DNA of 64,000 nt from assembly GCA_947475465.1 (NCBI GenBank), contig CANJLK010000004.1, forward strand, positions 62,001 to 126,000. The letters are read 5' to 3'. This document shows positions 8,616-17,324 of this stretch, one piece after another. Made by a program: the position numbers and the translations under genes. The first letter of the stretch is position 1. The number at the start of each line of letters is the position of its first letter. This DNA comes from Caulobacteraceae bacterium (GTDB lineage: Bacteria; Pseudomonadota; Alphaproteobacteria; Caulobacterales; Caulobacteraceae). The notes beneath the pieces were generated by a model, which worked only from the letters and a program-made list of their open reading frames with translations, was not told the DNA's origin and did not search any database.

Positions 8616-10490
8616 TCAGCGTCGGATCCGCAGCGGATGCATGGTCAGGCGAAACGCCAGGCCGTGGTCCTGAATATCCTTGTCGCCCGATAGCTGCGCC
8701 TTGGCGAGTTCCACGCCATAGGTGAGCTGCGCCGAAACCACATCGGAAGGTATCCAGGCTAGCGACAGGCCCAGGCTGGCGATCGGGCGCTGCGGCTGCG
8801 GCGGGTGGACATTGCGCATGGCCGCGGCATCGACAAAGACCGCTAGGTTGAAGGCGCCCCAGTCGAACCGGCCGTCCCCGCCCTGGACCCGGGAAAGCCG
8901 GACCGGCCGCGCCAGTTCCACTGAGCCGATCAGGCCGTTGTCGGCCAGGATGAGGTTCTCGCGATAACCCCGCACCGTGGTCTCGCCGCCGGCTGAGAAC
9001 CGCTCCCCGGAATAGAGGATGCTGTCGGCGATCTGGCCCGACAGCCGGGCCCGGAGTTCCAGGCCCCCGCTCGAGAGGCGCCGGGCGTAGTTCACCTGCG
9101 CCAGCAGGACGTCGAACCCTGGCCGGGGGGCTGGCGACCCGGGAACATCCGATCCCGATCCCTCCAGGCCGCGGCTGGCGGTCAGCGAGACAGCGAAGAC
9201 CTGGTCGACGCTGCGGACGAGATAGTCGCCGGTCAGCCGAAGCGCGGTGTAGTCGCTGCGGCCGTTGACCGAGCCGGGCGCGAAGGAAAACGGCTGGTCC
9301 TGCAGATAGGTCTTGGAGACGCGGCGGGTCAGCAGGATTCCGGCGGAGACGGTCCGGGCCGCCAACCATCGCCCCGGTTGGTCCGCGGGCAGCAGGGGCG
9401 TGTCGAAGAGCTTGCGGGTCAGGCCGAGCTCGACGGAACGGTCGTGGGCCCGGATGTCCAGGGGGACCAGCGGATGGGCGATCACCGCCGCGTCGTTGAG
9501 CGCCGCGCGCACCGCGATCGTATTGCGCGGCGACAGGAACGGCCGTGCATAGCTCAAGGCGGCATCCTGCAGGCCGCGGGTGACGCCGACTTCGCCGCTG
9601 AACACGTCGCCCGCCGACGCGAGGTTCCGGACCAGACCCCCGACCGCGCCCCGCTCTCCGCCCACCGACGGCGAGCGGCTGTTGGCGGCGACCACGTAGA
9701 GATCGGCCCGGTCCTGGGGATAGATGCTCAGCGTCAGGCTGGCCTCGCCGGGACGGCTGCCGGGCCGCAGGTCGGCGTTGACCGTGCGGATGGCGGCGTC
9801 CTCCGCCAGCAGCCGGAAGTCGCGCTCCAGGTCGACGCCGCTCAGTGGCCGGCCCGCGGCGGAGGGCAGGCGGTCGCGGACATAGGCCCCATCCAGCCCC
9901 CTCGCCTGGCCGCCGACCCAGGTGACGCCGATCGCCGGCGCGCCCTGGGCCGGTGGGACCAGGCCGCCGTACACCAGCGCCAGTTCCAGAACGCCCGGCC
10001 GCGCGCCGGGGCGCACCACGAGTCCGGAATTGATGAAGCCGGCGGACAGGAAGCCGCGGTTGATGAGCTGCGTGAGGGCCAGCGCGCGGCTGACCCCCGC
10101 GTCAGGGCCCGGCAGGCCATTGACCTCGAACTGAGCGCGGACCCAGTCCGCATCCAGGGGCTGGCCGGGCCGATGGTCCAGCCGCAGGTTGGCGGCCGGC
10201 TCCTGAGGTGGGCTCCAGGCGCGGGGCGGAATGGCGGTTCCGGCCGACGCTTCGGCGACGTGGAGGGCCGTCAGGGCTTCCGGTTCCCCGGATGGCGCCG
10301 CGCCGACTGATGCGTCCGGCCCCGGGGCCGCGGCCGGCGTGGGCCGCGCATAGGCCGGCAGGGACGGCGGGGCCGACAGGGGGCCGGTTCGCTCCGCAGG
10401 GCCCTGCGCCCAGGCCGCGGCCGGCAGCGCGAGCGCCGCCAGGCCCAGGCCCCAGGCCATGCCTGCCAAGCGGCCGCGATTGGGACTCAC
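8616..10490 (-). CDS. TpsB outer-membrane transporter of two-partner secretion (ShlB/FhaC family)
   Basis: Predicted 624-residue Omp85-superfamily protein that exports the TpsA protein encoded just upstream. It has a signal peptide (LGLAALALPAAAWAQ), a proline-rich linker, POTRA sequence (about residues 110-270, including RPLSGVDLERDFRLLAED), and a 16-strand type barrel with the lid-loop motif TTVRGYREN near residue 500. The start is GTG 10490, which overlaps the TpsA stop as GTGA and has GGAGG six bases upstream, giving translational coupling. The last residues are RIRR rather than an aromatic end, unusual for a barrel beta-signal. It is the last gene of the CHAT-TpsA-TpsB operon. Confidence 0.92.
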   Translation of the reverse strand: MSPNRGRLAGMAWGLGLAALALPAAAWAQGPAERTGPLSAPPSLPAYARPTPAAAPGPDASVGAAPSGEPEALTALHVAEASAGTAIPPRAWSPPQEPAANLRLDHRPGQPLDADWVRAQFEVNGLPGPDAGVSRALALTQLINRGFLSAGFINSGLVVRPGARPGVLELALVYGGLVPPAQGAPAIGVTWVGGQARGLDGAYVRDRLPSAAGRPLSGVDLERDFRLLAEDAAIRTVNADLRPGSRPGEASLTLSIYPQDRADLYVVAANSRSPSVGGERGAVGGLVRNLASAGDVFSGEVGVTRGLQDAALSYARPFLSPRNTIAVRAALNDAAVIAHPLVPLDIRAHDRSVELGLTRKLFDTPLLPADQPGRWLAARTVSAGILLTRRVSKTYLQDQPFSFAPGSVNGRSDYTALRLTGDYLVRSVDQVFAVSLTASRGLEGSGSDVPGSPAPRPGFDVLLAQVNYARRLSSGGLELRARLSGQIADSILYSGERFSAGGETTVRGYRENLILADNGLIGSVELARPVRLSRVQGGDGRFDWGAFNLAVFVDAAAMRNVHPPQPQRPIASLGLSLAWIPSDVVSAQLTYGVELAKAQLSGDKDIQDHGLAFRLTMHPLRIRR

Positions 10491-13400
10491 CGGCAGCCTC
10501 CGGCGGCGTTGGCGGCAGCAGCGCCGGCGCCCGGCCGGACGGCGTCGAAGGCCGGGCGGGGCGCGTAGGGGCCCACCGGCCGCGTGACCAGCTGGCTTAC
10601 CTGTCCGGTCGAGCGCGCGACCGGACACTGGCCGCGCAGGACCTTGGACGCGTCGAGCACGGAAAGGTCGCGGTTCACGGTACCGGCGCTCACGTCATAG
10701 ACCCCGGCCACCAGCTTGAATTCGCCGTCGACGGCGACCGTGTTCACGCGGTCCGCGGAGTTGATGAAGTATCGGCTGCGGATATCCACATTGGCGCCGC
10801 GCTGCTGGCCCAGCGCCAGGATGCTGCCGCCATTGGAGACGATAGCCAGCGGGGCCGAGATGCTGATGCGCCCGCCCGTTCCGATCCCGGACGAGGTCTG
10901 GATGGAGCCCGGCGTCGAGAGCCCCTTCAGGGTCAGGGTCGAGTCGATGGGCATGACGATCTCGATGTCCCCCGCGGCCCCGGCGAAGGAATTGGTGGAT
11001 ATCCGGCCGCCGTTGGCGATCGTGATCCGGTCCGCGGTGACGTGGATCGCGCCGGCGGCGCCGCTCTCGCCGGCCACATTGCCGAACGCGACCGCCCCGG
11101 CCAGGTTTTCGCTGCCGATGCCGGTCTGCGAACCGTCGATGTTCAGGCGTTTCGTGGCGATGCGGATGACGCCGGCCTGCTGCTCGTTGTTCGAGGCCGT
11201 GGAGATCTGCGCGCCGCTCGCCAGATCGAGGCTGTCCGCCGAGATTCCGAGTTCGCCGGCGGCCCCGAACGACCCGCTGACGGCGGCCGAGGCGATGGTC
11301 CCCCCCGATTCCAATCGGATCGTCTTGCCCTGGACGCTCACGTCGCCGGCGTTGGCGCCGGTGTAGGTGCTCGATGAGATGAAGCCGTTGCGCTTCAGAG
11401 TCAGCTTGCCAGCCTGGATGGTGACCGGTCCGGCGTCGCCTCCGCCCAGGGTATCTGAACTGATGTAGGTCAGCCCATCGCCTTCCACGCCCTCTACCGT
11501 CAGTTCATCGGCGGTGACCGAGACAGCGCCCGCCCCACCGTCGCCGAAAGTGTCCGAGGCCACGTAGGACCCGTCGAAGACCGTCAGGGAGCCGGTCTTG
11601 ATGGAAACCCCCCCGCCCTGACCGTCGCCGATAGCGCTGGAGGAGACATAGCCCCCGCGCCGCAGCACCATGGATTTGGCCTCGATGTTTACCGAGCCGG
11701 CGTCGCCCCTGCTCTGGGCCTCGGAGGAGATGTGGGTGAACTCACGGCCCTGTCCGTCCAGCATGAGATTTCCCGTGCGGATCACGACGTCGCCGCCGTG
11801 GCCCAGGCTGAGCGCGTCCGAGGAAATGGTGGCGTCCGCCAGCGACAGGCTGTCGGACTGAACGAGGACAGAGCCGGCATTGCCGAAACCGCCCGTGGCT
11901 GCGGAGGAGACCGTCGCGTCGTCCAGGGTCAACGCCCCGCCCTTCAGCGTCACCGCCCCGCCGCGGCCGTCGTCGCGGGTCTCGGAAAGCACCCGCGCGC
12001 CGGTGTCGAGGGTCACGGTGCGGGACCCTTCCAGCGTCACGGACCCGGCGTCTCCAACACTGCCCGCGCTGGACGAGATGGTGGTGTTGCGCACCAGGAC
12101 CGTGTCGCCCTTGACGGTCACCGCGCCGGCTGCCCCGGCCGAAAGGCTGTCGGAATCGATCAGGGCGTCCACGAGCCGGATATCGCCGCCGCTCAGGGAA
12201 ACCTTTCCGCCCGCGCCCGAACCCAGGCCGCCCTCGCCGAACACGGAGGAATTGATGAACGCGCTGTCGAGCGAGAGCTGCGGGGCGCTGATGGTTATCG
12301 AGCCGGCGACGCCGTTGGTATAGCTGGCGACGCTGAAATTCGCGAAATTTCCGGCCTGGAAGCTGGTCGTGGCCGCGATGGTCAGGTCGCCACTGTCAGA
12401 TCCGGCGCCAGGCGCTGAGCCGTAGACCCCGCCCGAGAACCTGATGCGATCGCCGCGCAGCGTCACCTTACCCGGCCGCCCGCCACCGCCGGCGCCGGCG
12501 GTGGCGTTGGAGAAATCCAACTGGATCGATGGCGCGGTGACAGTGACATCGCCGCCCGCCCCGCCGCCATAGGTCTGGGCGAGGAAGTTGGCGGCGTTGC
12601 CTGTAATCGTCCGCGTGGCTGTGACAGTGACGTCGCCGCCCCGCCCGGCCCCCGTGGCGTTCGAGGCCAGGGTGGCGGCGCTCAGGTCGATGGTGTCGGC
12701 CGAAACCGCGATGCGGCCCCCGGCGCCGGCGCCCGAATTGACGGTCCCAAAGGTGGCGCTCTCGAAGACAACGCTGCGCGCCTGCGCCAGGATGTCGCCG
12801 CCTGCCCCGCCGGCCGAGGCGCTGGAAAAGACGTTGGCGCCGTTCACCGCGCGAAGGCTGTCGGCGGCAAAACGGATGTCGCCGCCCCGCGCCGGCCCGC
12901 CGGTGAAGGCGGTGATCAGGCCGCCGTCGAGGATGACCTGCCCGCCGCCAATGCGGATCGACCCGGCCACGCCCGCGCTGGGAACAGCGACGATACGCCC
13001 ACCGCGGATGGTCACAGAGCCTCCGCCAGCCGCCGGGGCATCCGCCAGCCTGGCGCTGGCCGCCCCGGCTCCAACCGCGGCCACATCCAGGCCCCGCACC
13101 GTGAGGGTCGCCTGGTCGAAGGCCACGTCGGCCGCCGACAACGACAGGCTCACGCCCGGCGCGAAGGTGTCGCCGACGCCGCCAATCGAGATCGCGCCTT
13201 GCCCGCCCACGAAGCCGAAGCTCTCCGGCGCCGCCACCGACAGGGTCGAGCCGTCGGGCGTGGCGACGGCGAACCGGGCGCCGTCTGCGAAGCGCAATTG
13301 CCCGGCCGTCGAGAAATAGGCGGCGCCCGGCACGTTCACCTGGGCGCCGGCTCCAAAGACGACGCCCGCCGGGTTGATGAAGAAGAAGCTGGCGTTCGGA

Positions 13401-13732
13401 AAGGCGCTCGCATCGAGCACACCCGCGATCTGCGAGACCTGGCCGCCGGTCACCCGGTTGATCAGGTTGCTGATCCCCGCCGCCCCGCCGGCCGACCGGA
13501 CCCAGGCGGCGGTGTCGCCGGTCGCGAGGCTGAATTGCGAGAAGCTGTGGAAGAGATTGGCGCCCGCCAGCGTCCCTCCATCGATGGTCACCACGCGACC
13601 GGTCTGCGCGACGGTCGTGCCAAGCCCTCGCGGGACGCCGACGTCAGGCGCGATGGCCGTGGTCTGAGCCCCGGCCTCCAGCGGCGCGGCCAGGACTCCA
13701 ACAGCCAGTGCGACGCCGAGGCAGCGTATCAT
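10487..13732 (-). CDS. TpsA filamentous-haemagglutinin-type exoprotein
   Basis: Large exported beta-helix protein of about 1081 residues. After the signal peptide (MIRCLGVALAVGVLAAPLEAGAQ) comes the TPS secretion domain (about residues 25-270) with the family motifs NLFHSFSQFSLATGD, NLINRVTGG and FFFINPAGVVFGAGAQ. The body is about 25 to 30 imperfect repeats of the type GDAGSVTLEG...I(S)SS, expected to form a right-handed parallel beta-helix. The C-terminus carries a RGQCPVARSTGQVSQLV segment and a final GGCR. ATG 13732 overlaps the upstream CHAT stop as ATGA with GGAG eight bases upstream, so it is coupled to that gene. Adhesion or biofilm roles are usual for the family; I see no CDI-type toxin end. 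Confidence 0.93.
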   Translation of the reverse strand: MIRCLGVALAVGVLAAPLEAGAQTTAIAPDVGVPRGLGTTVAQTGRVVTIDGGTLAGANLFHSFSQFSLATGDTAAWVRSAGGAAGISNLINRVTGGQVSQIAGVLDASAFPNASFFFINPAGVVFGAGAQVNVPGAAYFSTAGQLRFADGARFAVATPDGSTLSVAAPESFGFVGGQGAISIGGVGDTFAPGVSLSLSAADVAFDQATLTVRGLDVAAVGAGAASARLADAPAAGGGSVTIRGGRIVAVPSAGVAGSIRIGGGQVILDGGLITAFTGGPARGGDIRFAADSLRAVNGANVFSSASAGGAGGDILAQARSVVFESATFGTVNSGAGAGGRIAVSADTIDLSAATLASNATGAGRGGDVTVTATRTITGNAANFLAQTYGGGAGGDVTVTAPSIQLDFSNATAGAGGGGRPGKVTLRGDRIRFSGGVYGSAPGAGSDSGDLTIAATTSFQAGNFANFSVASYTNGVAGSITISAPQLSLDSAFINSSVFGEGGLGSGAGGKVSLSGGDIRLVDALIDSDSLSAGAAGAVTVKGDTVLVRNTTISSSAGSVGDAGSVTLEGSRTVTLDTGARVLSETRDDGRGGAVTLKGGALTLDDATVSSAATGGFGNAGSVLVQSDSLSLADATISSDALSLGHGGDVVIRTGNLMLDGQGREFTHISSEAQSRGDAGSVNIEAKSMVLRRGGYVSSSAIGDGQGGGVSIKTGSLTVFDGSYVASDTFGDGGAGAVSVTADELTVEGVEGDGLTYISSDTLGGGDAGPVTIQAGKLTLKRNGFISSSTYTGANAGDVSVQGKTIRLESGGTIASAAVSGSFGAAGELGISADSLDLASGAQISTASNNEQQAGVIRIATKRLNIDGSQTGIGSENLAGAVAFGNVAGESGAAGAIHVTADRITIANGGRISTNSFAGAAGDIEIVMPIDSTLTLKGLSTPGSIQTSSGIGTGGRISISAPLAIVSNGGSILALGQQRGANVDIRSRYFINSADRVNTVAVDGEFKLVAGVYDVSAGTVNRDLSVLDASKVLRGQCPVARSTGQVSQLVTRPVGPYAPRPAFDAVRPGAGAAAANAAGGCR

Positions 13733-15531
13733 CGCCACGCTCCCAGCAGGGTGAAGGCCGCCCAGATGTTGGGGTTGGCGGTGACCCCACCCGCGCGGAT
13801 CATGGCCAATTGGGCCTCGCGCAGCGCCGCCGACTTCGAACGGCCCTCCCGATAGATCCGGTAGAAGCCCTTCATCAGCTCCGCCGTTCCGACGTCGTTT
13901 ACCGGCCACAGCGAGGCGATGGCGCTGCGCGCGCCGGCCTGCACGGCGGCGCCGGCCAGACCCATACTTGCCTCATCGTCGCCAACCGCGGTCTCGCAGG
14001 CGCTGAGGACCAGGAGGTCGAGTTCCTCTCCGCGCGTGCGGTTGGCGCTGAGAATCTGCCGCAGTTCCGAGAGCAGGATCAGCTCGCCGTTGGCGACGAT
14101 GAAGGCCCGGTCGGAGCGGCCGTTGAAAGAGGCGTGGGTCGCCAGGTGCAGGACATCCACATGTTCCGCGGTCAGGGCCCGCACGAGGTCGGCCTTCTTG
14201 AAGTTCTCGATCACCCAGGCGCGTTCGATGCGGTGGCCATCGACCACTGCGGCCACCCTGGCCTCGGCGCCCGTGCCCTCGAGCTTTTCGAAGTCGCCGG
14301 CAGGCAGGCGCACCTCCATCTCCAGGGCGGCGGCCACCAGCTGCAGCTTCTGGGTCTCGTCGCCCGAGCCGGGCTGCGAGTAGGCCAGCGAGGGCGCGAC
14401 CGCGATGCGGGTCTTCTCGATCAGGAACCGGCCGTCGCGATCAAGCAGGGCCGAGAACGGCAGGCCCCGCAGCGGTCCGTCCGGCACGATCGCCAGCATG
14501 GCGCCGGGCTTCAGTTCGCCCTCGATCGGCTGGATCAGCAGCTCGTAGAGACGACGCGACGCGGCCCGCCAGGTCTCGTCGTTGTCATTGCTGAGCGAGG
14601 TCACCACGGTCCCGACCAGCCGGGTCACCGATTCGCGGTCCACCGCGCGGTTGGGCGCCAGGCGCTTGAAGGTCGCTGTCCCGTCCCCGCCGCCGGCGAC
14701 ATAGAGCAGTTCCAGACGGTCGGGCAGGAGGATCGGGTAGAGCAGCACCTCGCCCGCGGCGAGGGTCTCGGGACGCAGCGGCTCGCGCGGCGGAATACAT
14801 TCGCTGCCGAACACGCTCTGCAACTCGGCCTGGCGGTAGGCTTCGACGATCTGCTGCGCGCCGCGCACCCGTAAGGGTTCGATATCGCCGCCGGCCCCAG
14901 ACAGCTGAGCGTCGACGGCGCTTTGGAACACGGGCCGCATGTAGAGCGAGAAGGCGGTCTCTTCTGTGAGGGGATCGAAGCGCGGCAGAAGGGGGCGAAT
15001 AGCCTCAAGCGCATCGTAGGCGGCCAGCACGTGGGCCTCCCGATGCCGCGGGTCCATGTCGGCCATCAGGAGCCGCCACTGCGGTGCGCGCTCGGGAAGC
15101 GGGCGCTGGCTTTCCAGCAGCATGGCGGACTCCATCAGCCGCCGCGCCCCCGCAGCGTCCCCCGCCGCGAACGCCAGCCGCGCCTCGATGGCGTCGGCGA
15201 AAGCCCCCGCTGAGGGATCTTCCGGCTGAGCGGCGCGTATCTCGCCGGCCACGGGCGCCAGTTCCGGCGCTGGGCCCCTCCTGGCGTCGAGGGCCGCCGA
15301 GGCCAACCGGCCCAGCACCTCGGCGCGCAGGCCGCCGTCCTCGATGCGACGGGCGGCGGCAAGGCCGGCCATGGCCGCCTGCCAGGCCTTGGCGCGGGAT
15401 TCCGCCGCCAGGTCGGAGTTGGCCTCGGCAATGGCGAGCTGCAGGCGGGCGAGCCGCAGATTGGCTAGGGCGGCCGTCCTGTTGTCGCCGGCCTGAAGGG
15501 CCTGGTCGGCGGAACAGCCCAGGGAGGCCAC
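13729..15531 (-). CDS. CHAT-domain (caspase-like) protein, C-terminal part of a frame-broken gene
   Basis: This 600-codon frame holds helical TPR-like repeats (residues about 1-200) and a CHAT peptidase domain (about 270-600). The clan CD catalytic dyad is visible: His466 in LHLATHASF and Cys512 in LLVLSACETA, followed by LAGAAVQAGARSAIASLWPV. The first possible start, GTG 15531, has no ribosome site and lies inside the helical region. The frame stays open and protein-like upstream to about 15650, where it meets the end of the signal-peptide frame at 15570-16148. Removing one unit of the 8-bp tandem repeat at 15627-15648 joins both into one 803-residue exported protein. It overlaps TpsA by 4 bp and heads the two-partner secretion operon. 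As it stands the full protein is not made without frameshifting. Confidence 0.85.
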   Translation of the reverse strand: MASLGCSADQALQAGDNRTAALANLRLARLQLAIAEANSDLAAESRAKAWQAAMAGLAAARRIEDGGLRAEVLGRLASAALDARRGPAPELAPVAGEIRAAQPEDPSAGAFADAIEARLAFAAGDAAGARRLMESAMLLESQRPLPERAPQWRLLMADMDPRHREAHVLAAYDALEAIRPLLPRFDPLTEETAFSLYMRPVFQSAVDAQLSGAGGDIEPLRVRGAQQIVEAYRQAELQSVFGSECIPPREPLRPETLAAGEVLLYPILLPDRLELLYVAGGGDGTATFKRLAPNRAVDRESVTRLVGTVVTSLSNDNDETWRAASRRLYELLIQPIEGELKPGAMLAIVPDGPLRGLPFSALLDRDGRFLIEKTRIAVAPSLAYSQPGSGDETQKLQLVAAALEMEVRLPAGDFEKLEGTGAEARVAAVVDGHRIERAWVIENFKKADLVRALTAEHVDVLHLATHASFNGRSDRAFIVANGELILLSELRQILSANRTRGEELDLLVLSACETAVGDDEASMGLAGAAVQAGARSAIASLWPVNDVGTAELMKGFYRIYREGRSKSAALREAQLAMIRAGGVTANPNIWAAFTLLGAWR

Positions 15532-15569
15532 CGAGAGCGTCAGGCTGTTGTTCGTCAGGAAGCCTGCGC

Positions 15570-16148
15570 TCAGCAGCAGATCGCAGGGCCCACCGTCGCC
15601 CGCCGTGGCGGCGCCAACCTCCGAAACCGCCGGTCCGCCGGTCCGCCGCGCGAAACACGCCGGGCGCCGCGCGTCCCAGCCGCGGTGGAACCTGAAAGTG
15701 ACACAAGGCCCAGCCGATAGGTCGCCACCGAGGCCGTGTCGCCAAGACCGGCGGCCCGCGCCATCCGGAACGCGCTCAAAAGATAGGACTGCGCCTGAAG
15801 TTGGCTGCCTTCAGGACTGACACGCATCAACTCGCCGGCCGCCGAACAATATTCAGCCGTGTCGGAGACCGAAGGCGCCGCCGCGCCGGACGCGGGGGGG
15901 TCCAGGGCCGGGATCAGATCCTGGAAGGGGTCGGCCGCGCCGCGCCGCGCCAGCCGGGTTTCCGTGGCCGCCGCCGCCCGCCTCAGCGCGTCGCCCGTGG
16001 GATAGGCGCGCAGGTTCGCCGCCGCATAGGGATTGCACAGGCTGTCCGACAGCGCCGCCTGTGCGACGCCGGCCCAGCCCGCGACAACAGTGAAAAGCCC
16101 GGCGGCGGCCATGCTGGCCAGCCGCGGAGCGACGCCCCCGCGCCCCAT
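15570..16148 (-). CDS. Exported N-terminal part of the frame-broken CHAT protein
   Basis: This frame gives 192 residues: a signal peptide (LASMAAAGLFTVVAGWAGVAQA), then helical repeat sequence up to YRLGLVSLSGSTAAGTRGAR. The last 30 or so residues become arginine/proline-rich and end at TGA 15570, as expected for out-of-frame reading past the 8-bp duplication. ATG 16148 has GAGG five bases upstream; GTG 16154 is an alternative. The intact ancestral product would be a periplasmic or secreted CHAT peptidase with N-terminal helical repeats. Whether the split is a true mutation, a reversible switch or an assembly error cannot be told from one sequence. Confidence 0.75.
   Translation of the reverse strand: MGRGGVAPRLASMAAAGLFTVVAGWAGVAQAALSDSLCNPYAAANLRAYPTGDALRRAAAATETRLARRGAADPFQDLIPALDPPASGAAAPSVSDTAEYCSAAGELMRVSPEGSQLQAQSYLLSAFRMARAAGLGDTASVATYRLGLVSLSGSTAAGTRGARRVSRGGPADRRFRRLAPPRRATVGPAICC
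15627..15648 (-). repeat. 8-bp tandem duplication that breaks the CHAT gene
   Basis: On the plus strand ccgccggt occurs twice in tandem (15627-15634, 15635-15642), followed by a partial third copy (15643-15648). Eight extra bases are +2 in frame, exactly the shift needed between the signal-peptide frame and the CHAT frame. Deleting one unit gives the continuous reading RGGPAVSEVGAATAGDGG. Confidence 0.85.
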
Positions 16149-16294
16149 GACCACCTCGATCCCTCAACCTTGAGTTTGGCGGTCAGGGCCCATGGCTTGT
16201 CAATGGCGGCCGCGCTCGTTGCTGCTCAAAGCGGAGTTTACCCGGGGCGACCCGAATTGGCGCCAGCAGGCATTAGATTTTCTGGCCTTTCGAT

Positions 16295-16315
16295 TTCCTA
16301 CATAATAAATAGGAA
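16295..16315. promoter_or_regulatory. Inverted repeat in the CHAT-TPS operon promoter region
   Basis: TTCCTA-9-TAGGAA sits inside a clearly AT-rich block (about 16270-16320), about 150 bases upstream of the CHAT start. This is where the operon promoter is expected, so it is a candidate operator. No regulator gene is adjacent. Confidence 0.35.
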
Positions 16316-16336
16316 TAAGTCGTCCGTTCGACGGTC

Positions 16337-16361
16337 GCCGACCGACCCCGCGTTGGTCGGC
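16337..16361 (-). terminator. Second hairpin downstream of the DUF4402 gene
   Basis: Perfect 7-bp stem gccgacc / ggtcggc with an 11-base loop, just past the stronger hairpin at 16369-16404 when read from the DUF4402 gene. There is no clear T-run, so it may only reinforce termination before the CHAT operon. Confidence 0.3.
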
Positions 16362-16368
16362 AAAGCAG

Positions 16369-16404
16369 CGGCCCGCCGTCTTACTGCCCTTTGGCGGCGG
16401 GCCG
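16369..16404 (-). terminator. Hairpin terminator candidate after the DUF4402 gene
   Basis: Perfect 10-bp GC stem (cggcccgccg / cggcgggccg) with a 16-base loop, 40 bases past the DUF4402 stop. On the minus strand it is followed by ctgcttt, a short T-containing stretch. It separates the DUF4402 gene from the CHAT operon on the same strand. Confidence 0.5.
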
Positions 16405-16443
16405 TCACTGCCCACCTTTCAGACCCGGTGGTCCGAACGCGGC

Positions 16444-16959
16444 TCAGTTGTAGTTGACGGTGACCGAGAGGGACCCGGTGTAGGCCTGAATGGGCGAGGC
16501 CGCCGAGACGTCGAAGGATCCGCCGATGCGGATTTCCTGCACCCCGGAGGCCGGGATGACGCCTGGAGACCCATTGGTGGGCACGGGCGCCGTCGCGGCG
16601 ACATTGGTCAGCCCGGCCTCGGCGAACCGCAGATCCTGGCTCGTCGAATAGGTGATGCCGGCGTCGCCCGCGATGTTGAATTTCGCAGGCGTGACCTGAC
16701 CCCCTGCACGGGTGGCGTCACCCGCCCCGCTGATCGTCACCCCGCCGCTGGCGTCTACCGCCACGGTGTTGGAATCGGCGTTCCCCGGACGGGTCACGAT
16801 GCCGAAGTCCAGGCCTTGCGTCGCGGCCAGGGTCACGGGGGCAAGAATGGTCACGCTCACGGGGGCCGTGGCGGTGACGGTTCCGGCTGTCGCGCCGGCG
16901 GCGGCTAGGGCCCAGGCGGCGCTCGCCGCAATGCCTAGAAGTACGTTCTGCACTTTCAT
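16444..16959 (-). CDS. DUF4402 domain exported protein
   Basis: Small secreted protein of 171 residues with a signal peptide (NVLLGIAASAAWALAAAGATAG) followed by one DUF4402 domain covering the rest. Typical parts are VTILAPVTLAATQGLDFGIV near the start, a central DASGGVTISG segment and a C-terminal beta-strand SLSVTVNYN. DUF4402 proteins are Ig-like and are often found with pilus or surface-protein genes; their exact role is not established. No ribosome site precedes ATG 16959. It is upstream of and on the same strand as the CHAT-TPS operon but separated by hairpins, so it is probably a separate transcript. Confidence 0.85.
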   Translation of the reverse strand: MKVQNVLLGIAASAAWALAAAGATAGTVTATAPVSVTILAPVTLAATQGLDFGIVTRPGNADSNTVAVDASGGVTISGAGDATRAGGQVTPAKFNIAGDAGITYSTSQDLRFAEAGLTNVAATAPVPTNGSPGVIPASGVQEIRIGGSFDVSAASPIQAYTGSLSVTVNYN

Positions 16960-17324
16960 GACAACGACGGTAGATCAAAAGCATTTAAGACAGGTTTCCT
17001 GGAAGCATGTAGAAGTTGTTCGATTTTGGGACACTGTATTACCCGACAATTTATCCCAACGTTATTTGGTTAATATCAGTTTGTATATTTAATAATGAAG
17101 CCTTATCCTTCTTAGTTAAACGCTCCTTACCGCACTCACGCGGCGAGGTGAGGTCGCCGAGTAACATTTGCCGCGACCGACGCCCTCGAACCTCCAGTCG
17201 CGGTCCACCAGCCGGTCCCCAGCGAACCAACCTGACGGCGTCGTTCAGCGGCCATTCAGCCGCCATTTCATAGGCTTGCGTTCGATCCGGCCGATCAGCC
17301 GGCAATCTTCAAATGGAGGCGCAG
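16960..17324. other. AT-rich divergent intergenic region
   Basis: No gene. The part from about 17020 to 17130 is strikingly AT-rich compared with everything around it. It lies between the divergent DUF4402 gene and the small exported protein at 17325, so promoters for both are expected here. A weak CtrA-like motif sits at 17116-17130, and short ttcag-type direct repeats occur near 17244-17265. Confidence 0.5.
17116..17130 (+). promoter_or_regulatory. Weak CtrA-like site
   Basis: TTAA-N7-TTAC, against the Caulobacterales CtrA consensus TTAA-N7-TTAAC; the second half lacks one A. It is about 195 bases upstream of the gene at 17325 and about 160 upstream of the DUF4402 gene. The AT-rich context makes chance matches likelier. 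Confidence 0.25.

Noticed and set aside
10700..13000. Direct repeats or mobile element in the TpsA region
   Set aside because: The repetition is at protein level (beta-helix units) and the DNA copies are divergent; no terminal repeats or transposase.
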